Both the position numbers and the translations under genes were made by a program. From NCBI RefSeq assembly GCF_028583425.1, contig NC_072799.1, positions 88,770,217 through 88,834,216 of the forward strand: DNA of 64,000 nt. Direction: 5' to 3'. This DNA comes from Eublepharis macularius. Lineage: Eukaryota > Chordata > Lepidosauria > Squamata > Eublepharidae. The notes below the pieces were generated by a model. That model was not told the origin of the DNA. It did no database searches and saw only the letters and a list, made by a program, of their open reading frames with translations. Of this stretch, positions 23,841 through 36,900 are shown piece by piece (position 1 is the first letter of the stretch; every line of letters begins with the position of its first letter).

Positions 23841-23994
23841 GGCTGACTAGGCCGAAGCCTGGGGGCCCCGCAGGGACAAGGGGCCCGTCGGTTGATTTTT
23901 GCTGAGGCCCAACGCCACATAAATTGATTCTCTTATATAACCTCTGTTAATAAGAGAATTAACTGCTTTCTCACTGAAGTGAAACAAAAGTTGG

Positions 23995-24372
23995 ACTGAA
24001 GAAAGCTGACAGGAAGAAAATTGATTCGTTTGAAATGTGGTGCTGGACGAATTTTGCAGATGCCATGAACAGCCAAAAAGACAAATAAGTGGGCACTAGA
24101 TCAAATCCAGCCTGAATTCTCCCTACCAACTAAAATGGCTAAACTGAGGCTATCGTGCTTTGCTTACATCATGAGAAGACAAGAGTCTCTGGAAAAGTTC
24201 GTAATGCTGGGAAAAGTGGAAGGCAGCAGGAAAAGAGGACGACCCAAAACGAGATGGCTGGACTCAATAAAAGAAGCACTGTTTGCAAGTCTGTTAATGA
24301 GAGGACGTTTAGGAGGTCTTTCCTTCCTAGGGTCGCCATAAGTTTGGGACTTGATGGCACCTAACACACACA
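23995..24372 (+). mobile_element. BovB (RTE-clade) LINE fragment
   Basis: A frame at 24,135-24,290 reads MAKLRLSCFAYIMRRQESLE then KVEGSRKRGRPKTRWLDSIK. This is the C-terminus of BovB pol, for which I recall HVLRR..SLEKTLMLGKVEG.R.RGRP..RWLD. The 3' end is GGGTCGCCATAAGTTTGGGA followed by CTTGATGGCACC and (AC)n, the standard BovB/Sauria tail. It is strongly 5'-truncated. Confidence 0.85.
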
Positions 24373-24812
24373 CAAAAGCTGCCTAAATAAGTTAAATAGA
24401 GTCAAGTAGATGTGAAAGACCTCTCTGAGACCCCAAAGAGCTGCTGCTAGTCATAAATAACAAAACTGACCTTGATGGACTCAGTGGCTTGAATCCAGTA
24501 CAGTGTTACTGTTGGCCTAAGGACTTCTGCGTACGAGCAAGACTTTATCTTCTCCCCCTTCCCACTGCAGCCAAAAATGCCCCTTGAAATTTTCTCCTAC
24601 AGAAACATGATTTGGGGCTGCTGTAGGAGGCAGAAGCTGAGAAAGCTGTGCTCCGTGGGCAAAAGTCTTTGCACCCACAGAAGTGCTGCACTGGATCCAA
24701 GCCACTATAAGGTATCTTGGTGTGGCAACAGATGCAGCCTATGGATAGTATGGTCATATATCACTACTTCGTTTGAGCTTTAAAGAGATTTTAAGGTTTA
24801 AATAGCATTTTG

Positions 24813-25140
24813 AGATTGGAAATACTATGCAGAAGGTCCTATGTTTAATCCTTGGCATCTCTGATTAAAATAATAACAACATCAACTGTGCTTATATACC
24901 ACTCTTCTAGACAGATTAGTGCCCCACTCAGAGCAGTAAACAAAGTCAGTGTTGTTATCCCCACAATGCAGCTGGGGAGCTGGGCCTGAGAGGAGTGGAT
25001 TCCACAAGGCCACCTGCTGAGCTCATGGCAGTAGTGGGAGTCAATCCAGCAGGGTGCTGATTCACAACCCAACCACTGAACCACTGTGCTCAAGTAGTAG
25101 GTGATGTAAAAGACAACGCTAACCTTGACAGACAAATGGT
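24813..25140 (+). repeat. tRNA-derived SINE split by another SINE
   Basis: The 5' part (24,813-24,870: ATACTATGCAGAAGGTCCTA then TGTTTAATCCTTGGCATCTC) and the 3' part (25,097-25,140: GTAGGTGATGTAAAAGAC then GACAGACAAATGGTCTGAAT) belong to one SINE of the type seen whole at 56,795. The middle is a minus-strand SINE (24,871-25,098), ending CCCAACCACTGAACCACTGT. Confidence 0.6.
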
Positions 25141-25145
25141 CTGAA

Positions 25146-25345
25146 TCCGTATTTATTTCTACCCCACTTTTTTTGCTCAATGGGGACATAAGGCAGCTTG
25201 CAAGATTGTCCATCTCATTTCCATTTTATCCTCACAACAATCCTGTGCGGTACGTTTGCCTGAGAGTGACTGGCCAAGGTCACCCACTCTGCTTTTGTGT
25301 CAGAGCAGAGATTTGAACCGATGTGGACAATTTGTGTGTTAGTTG
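25146..25345 (-). repeat. tRNA-derived SINE, minus strand
   Basis: TATTTATTTCTACCCCACTT, CTCAATGGGGACATAAGGCA, TCCTCACAACAATCCTGTG and AGAGCAGAGATTTGAACC are the reverse of the tail, core and B box of the family at 32,065. The A box end is lost. Confidence 0.65.
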
Positions 25346-26819
25346 GCCTCCTAGAAATCCAACATGAAACCCTAGGCCCTGCTCTTCCATGGATGCAATC
25401 CAAGCCAATAAAAAACCAGCGTGAAATTATTATTTTTATATATATAAATAAATTTTATTTCAGTTTATAAACTCAAAATATAATCACTATCTTCTGCTCC
25501 TACATTTAGCTACATAAAACATAAACTAGACATATATATTTTACTATAAACCTAAACTAACATCATTCAATTAATATAAATCACATATTTATATGCCTTA
25601 TATATTCCTGTTTTTTAACTTCTACTTCAGTATTTCTATATGATCTTTACAATCTTTCTTCCCCAATAATGATTTTGTTACATATTAGAAACATGTATTG
25701 CTGATCTTTTGAACTATTATAGTGGGAAATTAGATCAAGATGGGTAGTCCTGTTTGTAGCAGTAGACTGCTGATAACAGGTGATAACAGTATACAGGAAG
25801 AGCTTCAGAAAGGAGTGGTTATGAAGATGATGTGTAAGGCAAGTCTATATAAATATGAAGGTAGGTTAGGCTGAGAGCAAGTGACTGGTCATCTCTTGAG
25901 CTTCAATAGCAGAGAGGCAATTATTTGAAACTGGGTCCACCAGATCGTACTATGACACTTTGGCACATAATGAAGGGAGAATGTTAGAGAGACTTGGAGT
26001 ATCTGTGTGAAGAGCAGAGATGATGAGATGTACAACATCTCCAAATGGCTGTCAGATACAGAAAATGTTCTGCTTTGGCCATCAATGTTCAGGGGGCAAA
26101 ATTAAAATTTGAACACATGCAAAGAAGAGCAGCCAGAACTTTCCTGACGAATGAAACTCCCATCAATTTAGAAACAGGTTTGTTCCAAAACCAAGAGGAT
26201 TCCTTCTTTCCAGCTTAATTTCCATTGCAAATATTATGAAGGCGGGGCGGGGGGCGGGGGAGACAATGCATCCTCCCCAGCAACCATCGAGATTCACTTC
26301 GCCTAATCTTTCTCCCACCTCTGTGACTGTTCCTTCGTAAGTGCATGGAGTTCCACACATCGTTCTCGTTTTTCAGGTGTATTTGGCATTTTCATTTTAT
26401 TTGGTATTTCCATGGGCTTGCAGGGAAATCAATGGAGTACATGATGATTGTGTGTTCCAATCTTGGCTTCGGAGGGAGGAATGTAAGGGTTAGGGTTATA
26501 GAATCTTAAATGCGTAACCATCACACTCCCAGACCAGTTTTTCCACACGAACTAAATCAATGGGCTTAGACTGGTTTAACGCTGTTTAAGATTGGGTTTA
26601 GACTGGAGGAACTCTGTTTAGAATTGCACTGTAAAGTCCTACATTGCTTCTTTTAGGCAGTTAATGTACAAGTAAAGGAGGCAGGGGAGATGGCAGTCAA
26701 AAATAACCCTGAAGTCTCGTCTCCAGAACTTGCGCTAGTAACTCTATTTCCATCCTACGTGCACTGGGAAAACGAACGAGCCACGTTGTTGCAAACATCC
26801 GGCGTCTCGGGTTTCCTCT

Positions 26820-26895
26820 AAGCAGCCAATTAACATCGGGTTCTGCGAAATGACGTCACAAGCAAGCGACAGCTGTAGGAATAGGCACGTGCGTG
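26820..26895 (+). promoter_or_regulatory. SCFD2 proximal promoter-like cluster: CCAAT, CRE, E-box
   Basis: Within 250 bp upstream of the SCFD2 ATG are a CCAAT (26,826-26,830), a perfect palindromic CRE TGACGTCA (26,851-26,858) and a palindromic E-box CACGTG (26,886-26,891). The area is locally CpG-enriched but not a large island. The close spacing of three classical proximal motifs in the right place supports promoter function; this is inference, since each motif alone is common. Confidence 0.55.
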
Positions 26896-27065
26896 TAGCT
26901 GTCAACATGGTATCTGGTGCAGCTGCTCTTCCTGGATGCTTCTGACCGACTCACCGGGGCATTTGTTGGCTTGGGGACCTGAGAGCGGTGGCTCCTAAAC
27001 TGCATTTCTTTGGATTTTCTTTGGCTTCCTCCAGAGACTCTTCAGTTGCCCTCCTGCCTTGCGGT

Positions 27066-27915
27066 ATGTCAGCCCTCTCTTCCTTCCCCACAGCCTCAGC
27101 TGGGGTGTCCTCCTTTTGCCAGCAGGCTTGGGACCAGGTGTTTTCCAAGGTGAAGCGGGCCGTCGTCTTCATGGACTCTGCTTGCGCCGAAAGCCTTCAC
27201 TGGACGTGCGGAGGAGCTGGGAGGCTGCTGCAAGCCGGGGCTCTCAACGTCAAAGAGTTCTCCAGCTTTGAATCTGGTGGCACAGAGCAGCCCAAGGCGG
27301 TGTTTGTGGTCAGCACCCTGCTGAAAGGCAGGACCGTGGACATCATCCGTGACATTGTGAGTCTCAGCAACTTCCAATACAGTGTGGTTTTCACAGCTGT
27401 CAGCCACGCAGTGCACCTGCAGGCTCACAATGCCTCTGGCGGGGCTGAGTCTGACAGTGGCAACCGGGTGGTTTTTGAGCAGTTTGAAGAAAAGCTTTGC
27501 CAGTGGATGGGTAACATGAACTACACTGCAGAAGTGCAGCACGTGGCTTTGTTTCTGGTCCCCATCTCACCCCGCCTCTTCATAGTGCCTGCCTTCTCTT
27601 CTCTTTTTTCCCTGATGGCTCAGGATTTGTCTCAGATCAACGACAGCAGACCAGAGAAGAAAAAAATTGCTGACTTGAGCCATGTTGACTTTTCCTCTCT
27701 GTCTGTAGAGCTGCAGCTTGAGATCAGGACATTGGTGTCTGGTTTGAACACCTTATTTGAGTACCTGGGGATGCGGGAGGAATGCTTTGCTGTGGGGCCG
27801 CTGAGCAGGATCATTGCAGGTGATCTAGCAAATTACTCCCAAGCCAAGACCAGAAGGAAAACTGCACAAAGCAGAGCCTCTGTTATTTTTGTGGACAGGA
27901 CATTAGACTTGACAG
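27066..27915 (+). CDS. SCFD2: SCFD2 coding exon 1
   Basis: This 850-nt exon begins with the first in-frame ATG (MSALSSFPTASAGVSSFCQQ), comparable to human MSASGVLSFTQQGWEQ. It continues VKRAVVFMDSACAESLHW, KAVFVVSTLLKGRTVDIIRD and VIFVDRTLDLTG. The start has G at -3. The open frame extends 26 codons upstream to a GTG at 26,988, but no ATG lies there, so 27,066 is chosen. The exon ends in phase 1 at GTAAGA. Confidence 0.95.
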
Positions 27916-30900
27916 GTAAGAATCTTGAGATCTGGGGTATTAAGTTATTAAGCAGTTACAAGAACATTTGCCTTTTTATGTGACAGCATCAGAAAGATTT
28001 CTAGGGCCCTCTGTGCACGCACGCACGCACCCCCCCCTCATCTTAGTGATACTGATAGGAAGTGTGTGTGGGGTGGGGGGTATGAAATTGGCATCGCACC
28101 AGGTGGCAAACAATGTTCTCTATACGGTCTGGGGAAAACCAAAGCAATAAAGAAGCAGAGAAGAAGCAAAAACTGCCACACTCTTCACTAAAATGGACCC
28201 ATGTTTATTCTAGCATTTCTGGGTATGGATCTGCTGCAGGTGTTTGGGTCTCAATTGGCTGGCTGGCCAGCTGTGTGGTTTGGAGCCCTAAACTCCTAAG
28301 GATGATTCAAGTATGAGGATGCTTTCTCTGCTAAGCCATTCCTCCCCCAAATTATGATGCACAGTTGCTTATAAGAAGTCCTCATGCCCTGATTTAGAGC
28401 TGCCCAGGTTCTTAGCCTTAGCCTATTAACTACCTGCAACTCAGTTAATTTCAGAAGCATCTCCAATTCTTTCACAATTTTGTCCACAGTTGTAATTAAG
28501 AAAAAGATTGATGTTTTGTCAAAATATGTCTATTGGGCCACAGAAGGTAAGGTTTCCCTTCATGAGAGTTTGTCTGCATGATAAGAGGCCAATAAACCTG
28601 AATGCTGGGGCACAGTATCACTGATGATGTTCACAACTAATATTTATGCCATTTTTCAGCATGGGAGAGAGGGGCTTACTCTCAGTGTCGACAGAGTAAT
28701 TCTGCATGCGCAAGCAAATATGACAGGGGTTTTGTCATGTGTGTTAAGACCTCCAGTAAGTCTATAGCCCTATGCATGTTTATTTGGGAGGAAATACCAT
28801 TGAATTCATAAGGCTTGCTTCTGATTATTATTTAAAACATTTATTAGCCACCTTTTTACTTTACAGCACGCAAGGTGAATTATAGCAGGCATAAAAATAC
28901 ATTAAAAACTCAATTTAAAATCACTATCTAAAACTATCAGTAAAGAATAAAATTAATTGAATGCAGTTCTGTATAAAACTGTCTTCAGCTGCCTCCTAAA
29001 GATCGAGAGGGCAAAGCGTACTTCCCTGGGGAGGTTGTTCATTCCACAGTTGTGGGGCAGCCACTAAAAAGATCCTCTTTCGTGGTCAAGCAGGCCTCTT
29101 TGGCTGATGGACAGTCAGGAGACCTTTTCTTCTGATCTTAACTCCTGGCAGAAGGTGGCCCTTCAGATACCCCCATCCCAAGCTATGTAAGGCTTTAAAG
29201 GTGAGAATCAGCACCTTGAATTGTGCTTGGGCATGGATTGGCAGCCAGTGCAGTTACTGTAATATCGGGGTCATGTGCCCCTGGTAGTTGACTCCAGCCA
29301 GCTGTACAGCCACCACGTTCTGCACTAGCTGCAGCTTCTGAACACTCTTCAGTTTTCTCACAAGTAGAGCACATTGCAATAGACAAGATGAGATGTAACT
29401 AACGCATGGATCACTTTGGCTAGATCAGACTGAGCCAGGAATAAGCTGGACAGAAGTACTCTGAGCCACCACAGCTATGGTCACTGCTGTGTCAAGCTGG
29501 ACTTCCAAGCTGTGAACTTGACTTTTCAAGGGTTGCACAACCCCATCCAAGACAGGAGAGGTCTTACATTGCTGATCAGCCTTTCTACTAACCCAGAGAA
29601 CCGCTGTCTTGTCAGGATTAAGTTTCAGCTTAATTAATTTATTTATGCCCCACTTCTCCCCCCTCCCCCCATGAGACCCCCAAGTAGCTTTTAATGTCAT
29701 TCTCCCTTTATCCTCACAACGATCATATAAGGTAGGTTAGGCTGAGAGAGTGTGAGATGCATAGGCTGAAGCTTAACGGGGGTAAGTGCTGACAGCCAGA
29801 TCCTCTTCCGTATCCCAAATCTGGTAATATTACTGTGCAACAAGTGGTATAATAATTCATCTGATTTACTTCTTTGTCACAGCAGGTGGTAGAGATCCAG
29901 ATAAAGATTTTCTCTTGCCATTCTTTTTGATAAATATAGGATTTCACATCTACAGAAAGTTCCTGTGATGGTGTTGGCCTATATCTTGAACCGGTAGATT
30001 CCTTGCTCCAGGGGAGTATAGGTTGTGACTCTTCCATAGATCCCAAGTGGGAGGAGAATATACATGGCCTGGAGCACGAGTGTGCTGATATTGGTCTGTA
30101 ATTCCAGAATCAAGACCCAAACATACAGACATATAATGCTGTAGTGGTTAGAGTGTTAGACTAGGGTCTATGAGACCCAAATTCAAACCCTCACTTTGCC
30201 ACAGAAGCTGGCCGGCTGATCTTTGGCTAGTCACACTCTCTCAGCCTAACTTCCTGCCTCACAGTGTTGTCGGGAGGATAAAATGCTAGAGAGCAGAATG
30301 GTGTAAGCAGCACTGGGTCCCCAATGGAGAGAAGAGTGGTCTAATGTCAGCCCTAGAATTGCTTCTGTTCTGTTTCAGCCTTTCTTCAGCTCTGAATTGG
30401 ATTCTTGCTAATGCTATGTCTTTGTAAACTTGTATTTATTTACCCTCTGGCATTGTTTATGGATCACTTGATTGTACTAATCTCACGCTGTGTAATCTAC
30501 CATGGTCTCAGTGAGAAAGGAGGACTATAAATAAATGAATACATGAAGTAAGAAAAGAAAAGAAATGCTCTCTGGCCATGTAGCTTAAACGATGAATGTA
30601 AATACGTGCTTCCAGAGAATAAGACAAAAAAATTGGATATTTAAAGAAGGCCTGCCGGCGAGAATGTAGCATACAAATAACAAACTCCATCTCGGGTGAC
30701 ATTCTGGAGCTGGCTTGTCCTAGAAGACTCAGTATACGAGCCCAGCGCACAATGGTTCATGTACCGTGTGAAAGGATGGCACCTAGGCATGTTAGGAGGA
30801 AGATGCTCACCAGTATGAGGGGACTATGGCTTAGTGCTGCAGCATCTTCTTTGCCTTTGAATCTTTTCCCCTTGGGCCTTTTTCCAGGAGCTGTTGGTCA

Positions 30901-33900
30901 TCATGGGGACAACTTAGCAGAGAAGATTCTCTCTGTGCTTCCCAAACTTCCAGGTCATGCAAACGATGTGATGGTCAACATGGTGGAACTCACAGCCCTG
31001 CAGACTGACGATGCGAGTTGCAGCGTTGTAGCTCCAGGCTGCTTGGCACAACCGGCGTAAGACTCCTTTCTTGACTTCTGTTGAAAATGTCTTGTTAACT
31101 TACTGCTGTTTTAAATTAGACTTCTGCATTGTTGTTCCAGTATGTGCTCGGAACCAGGTTCTGCACGTGGAACCTTGGAGCAGAATCTGGGACTGGCCCA
31201 GGCTCAGATCCCCGCTCTGCCATGATGAAAGCTCACTGGGTGACTTTTGTCCAGTTGTTCTCTTTCAGCCTAACGTACCTCACAGGGTAGTTGCGCAGAT
31301 AAAATGGAGACGAAGAGAACAATATAAGCTGCTTTGACTCTCCATTGGAAAGAAAAGTGGTGTATAACTATATCTAGTTATCAATGTGGCCAAATCTGTG
31401 GATGCTTAAATCCAGAGACTGGGGCCACAGTCAGAAAAGACTGATATTTCTACAAGCCCGAAAAAGCCCCAGTTTTGCAGAAAAATCTGAATTTCTTTTA
31501 AAAAAATTACCGCCCCCCCCCCAATAGAAGTAGGGTCTGTAACTTTAAGAAACAAATGCCCTCTCAGCGGTGGGGATTCTAGGCAACCACAATAGTTTTT
31601 TTCAGCTTTCAAGCCTTGGTTGCTATCAGGGCTTTTTTTCTGGGAAAAGAGGTGGTGGAATTCAGTGGGTTGCCCTCGGAGAAAATGGTCACATGGCTGG
31701 TGGCCCCGCCCCCTGATCTCCAGACAGAGAGGAGTTGAGATTGCCCTCCACGCTGTTCGGTAGCGCGGAGAGCAATCTCAACTCCCCTCTGTCTGGAGAT
31801 CAGGGGGCGGGGCCACCAGACATGTGACCATTTTCAAGAGGTTCCGGAACTCCGTTCCACTGCGTTCCTGCTGAAAAAAAGCCCTGGTTGCTATCAATAA
31901 AAGGGGGGGCAGGGCCCTTTCCAGGTTTGTTTGTTTTTTTGCCTTTGAAGAAGGACTTATCAGGCCAGGCCTGGCAGCAAACCACAGCAGCTTGATATCA
32001 CATGATTTGCATAACTCACCAAGGACTGGCTGGCTGCTATTGTTCAACATTAACCACCCCACAAAAGCCAGTGTGGTGCAGTGGTTAGAGTTTTACATTA
32101 GGATCTGGGAGACCCAGATTCAAATCCCGCCCCCTTCTGCCATGGTATTTCACTGGCTGACTTTGGGCCAGTCACACACTCTCAGCTTTAGATACCTCCC
32201 ATGATTGTTGTGAGGAGAAAATAGAGGAAAGGAGAATGATGTGAGCTGCTTCATGTCTCCGCTGTGGAGAAAGGTGGGGTATAAACGGCGCAAATAAATA
32301 TTAAAGATGGATGAAGATGGGCACAGATAAAAGTTTGGTTGGCAGGTGGGAAGAAGTGAGGGACTGAGGGAAAGGCGAGGATAAGAGGATAAATATCTAA
32401 AATACATCGCTCGCCTGGCAGCTGCACGTGCAGATTAGATGGAGTTGTGCATCTGACTTGCGATGCAAACCATCATTGGTTGTGAAGATGAATCTGGAAA
32501 ATGACAAAACTTGATTGCACCTGCACACTTAATTTTGCACTCACGTATGCCTCTTTTTTTCTATCATAGAACTGATATTTTCTACATCCTAATCAGACAT
32601 CTGTAGCCTATCAAGGACCCAGCAATAATATAATGTTTGAATTAAAGGGTGATCTCATTAGAACCAGCATCTGTTGTCCCTAACCCTCACCATTAAGATC
32701 TTGAAACTGCTGTTAAACTTGGGCACTTGCTTTCCTGCCATGTGCCAAAATGTCAGTATCCCATCATAATTATTAGCAGATGGTGATTGTCTACCAAAAC
32801 GATACCCTTCTGCTCATTTGCCCATAATCAAAGCAGCTGCATTACTCTATTAATGTGAGAAGGAAACTTAAGAAGAATGCAATCTTAAGCAAAGTTACAG
32901 TCTTCTAAGATCATTGACTTCAATGGACTTAAAATAGTGTAACTCTGCATAGGATCCAGAGAAGTTAGCTGTGTTAGTCTATAGTTGCAAAATAGTAAAG
33001 AGTCCAGTAGCACCTTTAAGATTAACCAACTTTATTGTAGCATAAGCTTTCAAGAACCACAGCTCTCTTCATCAGATGCATCAATGGCATCTGACGAAGA
33101 GAGCTGTGGTTCTTGAAAGCTTATGCTACAATAAAGTTGGTTAATCTTAAAGGTGACTCTTTACTATTCTACTTAGGATTGTGCTGTTAGGAGTTACATT
33201 TCAAATAGCTCTTGGAATTCTGTAGAATGGGTATATGGTAACCAAGGAATATGTACTTTTTAAAGAAAATATCTAAATAACTAAATGGACATTTTTTTAA
33301 ACCAGTGAATGGAATCAGACTGTTTCCTGGGTGAGTTAATTTTTTAATATAGCAGCCTGAATAGCCTGGACTAGTGCAAGCTTCTCAGAGCTTGGAAGCA
33401 AAGCCCAGGGCTGCTTCGCAAAGGCAGGCAATGGCCCATTCTCACCTCTTGCCTTGAAAACCGCAGAAGGGGTTGTCATAAGTTGGTTGTGACTTGATGG
33501 CAATTAATTATTATTAAATTACCCTCTGAGTCTACATCGTCATTTAGGAATGGGTCAAGCAGAGGGGTTTGTCGCTGCCGTTGGCTGACTTGCTTTGATT
33601 CTCAAAGTTTAGCATTCCAGGGACCCTCATTTCCCTTTAATGTTTTTCATGGGCATCCAAGCCCCCCCTCAACAGCGTCTGCAGTGTGCCAGAGAGCCTC
33701 CTTTCAAAGTGTGCCGTCTGTTGCACAGGTTCTGTGTAGGCTTCTATCCTCCAGCGTCCTGAAAACAATACAGTAGGTTGGATCATGGATCAAACCAATT
33801 TGTCTGATGTTGCTAAAGAAAGGAGGGATTCCTGCTTGACCACCAAAAGGGCTGTGCCAGGAAACACGGGACCTGTCATATGCAAAAGGAGCTGTAACTG

Positions 33901-36900
33901 GGAGGTGAATTGATTTAATGAAAAAGCTGACTAGATCCATCCAATTATGAACAAACCGTGTCAGCTACACTTGAAAAACCAGTGCAGGTGCAGTGTTCGT
34001 ATTGTCTGCCTGTAGCCTATAAGGCCAGGCCTCAGAGGGTAGCTGATTCTATAGGGCAACATCTCAGAAAGGCTCTGAACCAGGTTTCAGTCATCCCTTG
34101 ACTGTAAGGGACTTTATGCTGGTGAAACAAGAAAGCTTCTTACAGCTTTATCACTTTTAGTCAGAGGCCAGAAAAACAGTTGTGGGAAGGAGCCTGGGGG
34201 AAAAAAATCAGAGCTTGGTCATACTCGGGGCTTTTTTTCAGCTGGAACACAGTGGAACGGAGTTCCGGAACCTCTTGAAAATGGTCACATGGCCGGTGGC
34301 CCCGCCCCCCGATCTCCAGACAGAGGGCAATCTCAACTCCCCTCTATCTGGAGATCAGGGGGCGGGGCCACCAGCCATGTGACCATTTTCTCCGAGGCCA
34401 ACCCACTGAGTTCCTCCACCTCTTTTCCCAGAAAAAAAGCCCTGGTCGTACTAATAGATAAATACCATCATCACACAAAACCTTGAACTTCCAGTATGCA
34501 GGTGAAAACTGTCACTGGCTTATATTGTCTATAGACAAAGAATGGTCTCACTGTCTCCATGCTGAAATCCTTTGAATCAGAAAATCAAATGACACCCAAT
34601 TTAATTTTATACCGTAAGTAACGTCGATGCCTGAATTCGGACTGTACTTTCTTGGTACCACTCGACCAGTTCCTTGGGCTGAGCTATTGGATACCAATCA
34701 TGTTTAAGGTGACTTCCCTGAGTGGATCTGGAAGCTAGGTACGAGCTCCTGCCCTTGGAAAGAAAGGAAGCCAGTTCCATCCCCTTCCCATGATCTAGAC
34801 AATTCCTGCCCTCCTTAGAAAGCTCTGAAGGCTCCCTTTTTGTGGTAGCAGGGTTTGTATGAGAAGAGGTCTTCCTGTCATACCTTCACTGAAGTTTATA
34901 TGTTGATTTGAAATAACTACCCACACTTACAGCTATGGATCTCTAGTTAATGTGTATTTTGAGATGGAGCCCAGATTTAAAATTGGTAACATACAACACT
35001 GTGTTGAGTCTAGTTATGTTGGAACTGCTATGCCATTTTGACAATGACCTTTCATGGCAATGATATCATTCTCCTCTAAAATGCTTGTTGCCCGCAATAG
35101 AGTTTTTCCAAAATTATTTGAAATAACTTGTGTATATTCTTCTTTACAAGGTTTACAAGATAATGCACGGGTTAGAGAAGGTAGAGAAAGATGTGTTTTT
35201 CTCCCTTTCTCACAATACAAGAACTCGTGGGCACTCTATGAAATTATTGAGCAGTCGGGTTAGAACAGATAGAAGAAAATACTACTTTACACAAAGGGTG
35301 ATAAACACATGGAATTCGTTGCCACAGGAGGTGGTGGCAGCTACAAGCATTGCCAGCTTCAAGAGGGGACTGGACAAATATATGGAGCAGAGGTCCATCA
35401 GTGGCTATTAGCCACAGGAGATAGATGGTTTTCTCTTTGTGGGGAGGTGGTGCTCTGTTGTCTTGGTGCTGGAAGGAAGGCAGTGGGAGGGCTTCTGGTG
35501 TCCTGGCCTCACTGACAGTCCTTTAGATGGCACTGGATTTCTAGCCACTGTGTGTGGCAGAATGTTGGACTGGATGGGCCACTGGCCTGATCCAACATGG
35601 CTTTGCTTATGTTCTTATGTTCTTATGTTCTTCTTGCTAATGTTTGAAGGGTACAGTTATCAAACATGGATAGTATGTGGGGGATTGTTTTTAAGCAGTT
35701 TCCAGTGTTGAAAGGTCTATTCCCTGTGTTTCATATGTATTGGAGCAGGAGAGAAAAGGCCTCTCCTTCTTCTCAAGTGCTTGCTGCATTTAACAGTTTA
35801 AAAAATGGTCTCTCCAGTCAAAACATCTGGCCTTAGTTATGGGATCAGCAAACAGATTTAATGAATATTTATGGCTGGCATAATGAAATGAAGCAAGATC
35901 TGTCCTTAAACCCAAAGAAATAATAGGTTTATTTTAAGATATAAATAGGGTTGCCCGGCAGGAGGGGGGGGGGACCTGGCACTCACCTCGTGTTGCTTGC
36001 AACGATGTCACTTCTGGAGCGCTCCCACACTCCACGTGGGGCTGATTTGGCCTGTTTGGGGCCTAAATTGGCCCCAAATGAAGCACAGGAACGCTCCTGC
36101 AACCAGTACAATGATGCCACTTCCAGAAATGACGTTGCTGTGTCCCTCGGGAGTGAGAGGGCCTCCTGGAAGCTGATTTGGCCTCCTGGAAGTGACGTCA
36201 TTGCGCTGCCCACGTCCACAAATGTGAGTGCTAAGTCCCCCCCCCCCCAAAACCAGGACAGTAAGGGGATATGGCAGCCCTAACTCCGTGGGAAGTTTAA
36301 AAGAACTCCTCTGAAGGGGGCAGACCATTGTGCAGATGAAACAAAAAAAAAAGTCCTTCTCTTGTAGGGTCTTTATTTGGGAGAGAAACATGTGATGTCA
36401 GGTTTAACAAGACACACAGAACATAAACCGTTTATGTAAAACTGAAAATGCATGCTTAATTACTTCTTAAATGGCTAAACTTGTATTTGTTTAGCTTTGG
36501 CAACTGAGGGTTTTATTTAGGGTAATAATTAGACACCAGCATAGGACCTGAATAGTATCATCAAAATGTGGCTTTGATTGCTGCTGAAAGTTAGATTTCT
36601 GTCTGTTGTGTGGGGAGGAGGAATATCTTCTGGCATATAAACATTGAAAATAGCTCCACAATATGTGTAGGAATGATTTCTTGAATGTGCAAACAGATCA
36701 GATGTTTTGTTTCAGACCAGAAAACAGGAAAGGGCAGAAGGTGTGTACCAAAGACAGCTTCAAATAAAGTATTCAGCGGAAAGGGAATTCCATGCTTTCC
36801 ATAGTATTGAATTTCCATTTCTTATGTTTGTATAAAATTAAAGAGAGTTTTTTTTAAAAGCACCCTGAAGGTATTTTCATTTCTGTTATGTAATTTCATT

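Larger units (their letters stand above)
23518..27065. other. Region between the FIP1L1 and SCFD2 start codons
   Basis: This 3.5-kb stretch holds the rest of the CpG island, a BovB fragment (about 23,995-24,372), SINE pieces (24,400-25,345), an AT-rich tract at 25,430-25,700 that may be a LINE 3' end, and a single-copy-looking part from 26 kb onward with the SCFD2 promoter cluster. I see no third gene. At 26,540-26,640 there is a MITE fragment with repeated TTTAGACTGG motifs. Confidence 0.7.

Noticed and set aside
23159-23850. Many long frames on both strands around the CpG island
   Set aside because: High G+C removes stop codons. Only the minus-strand [10 protein letters not shown] exon matches a known protein.
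26988-27065. A 26-codon upstream extension of the SCFD2 frame
   Set aside because: It begins with GTG, has no ATG, and the human protein begins at the position of the ATG at 27,066.
36193-36200. TGACGTCA as a host enhancer
   Set aside because: It is part of a repeated MITE motif. A role is possible but nothing in the local sequence supports it.
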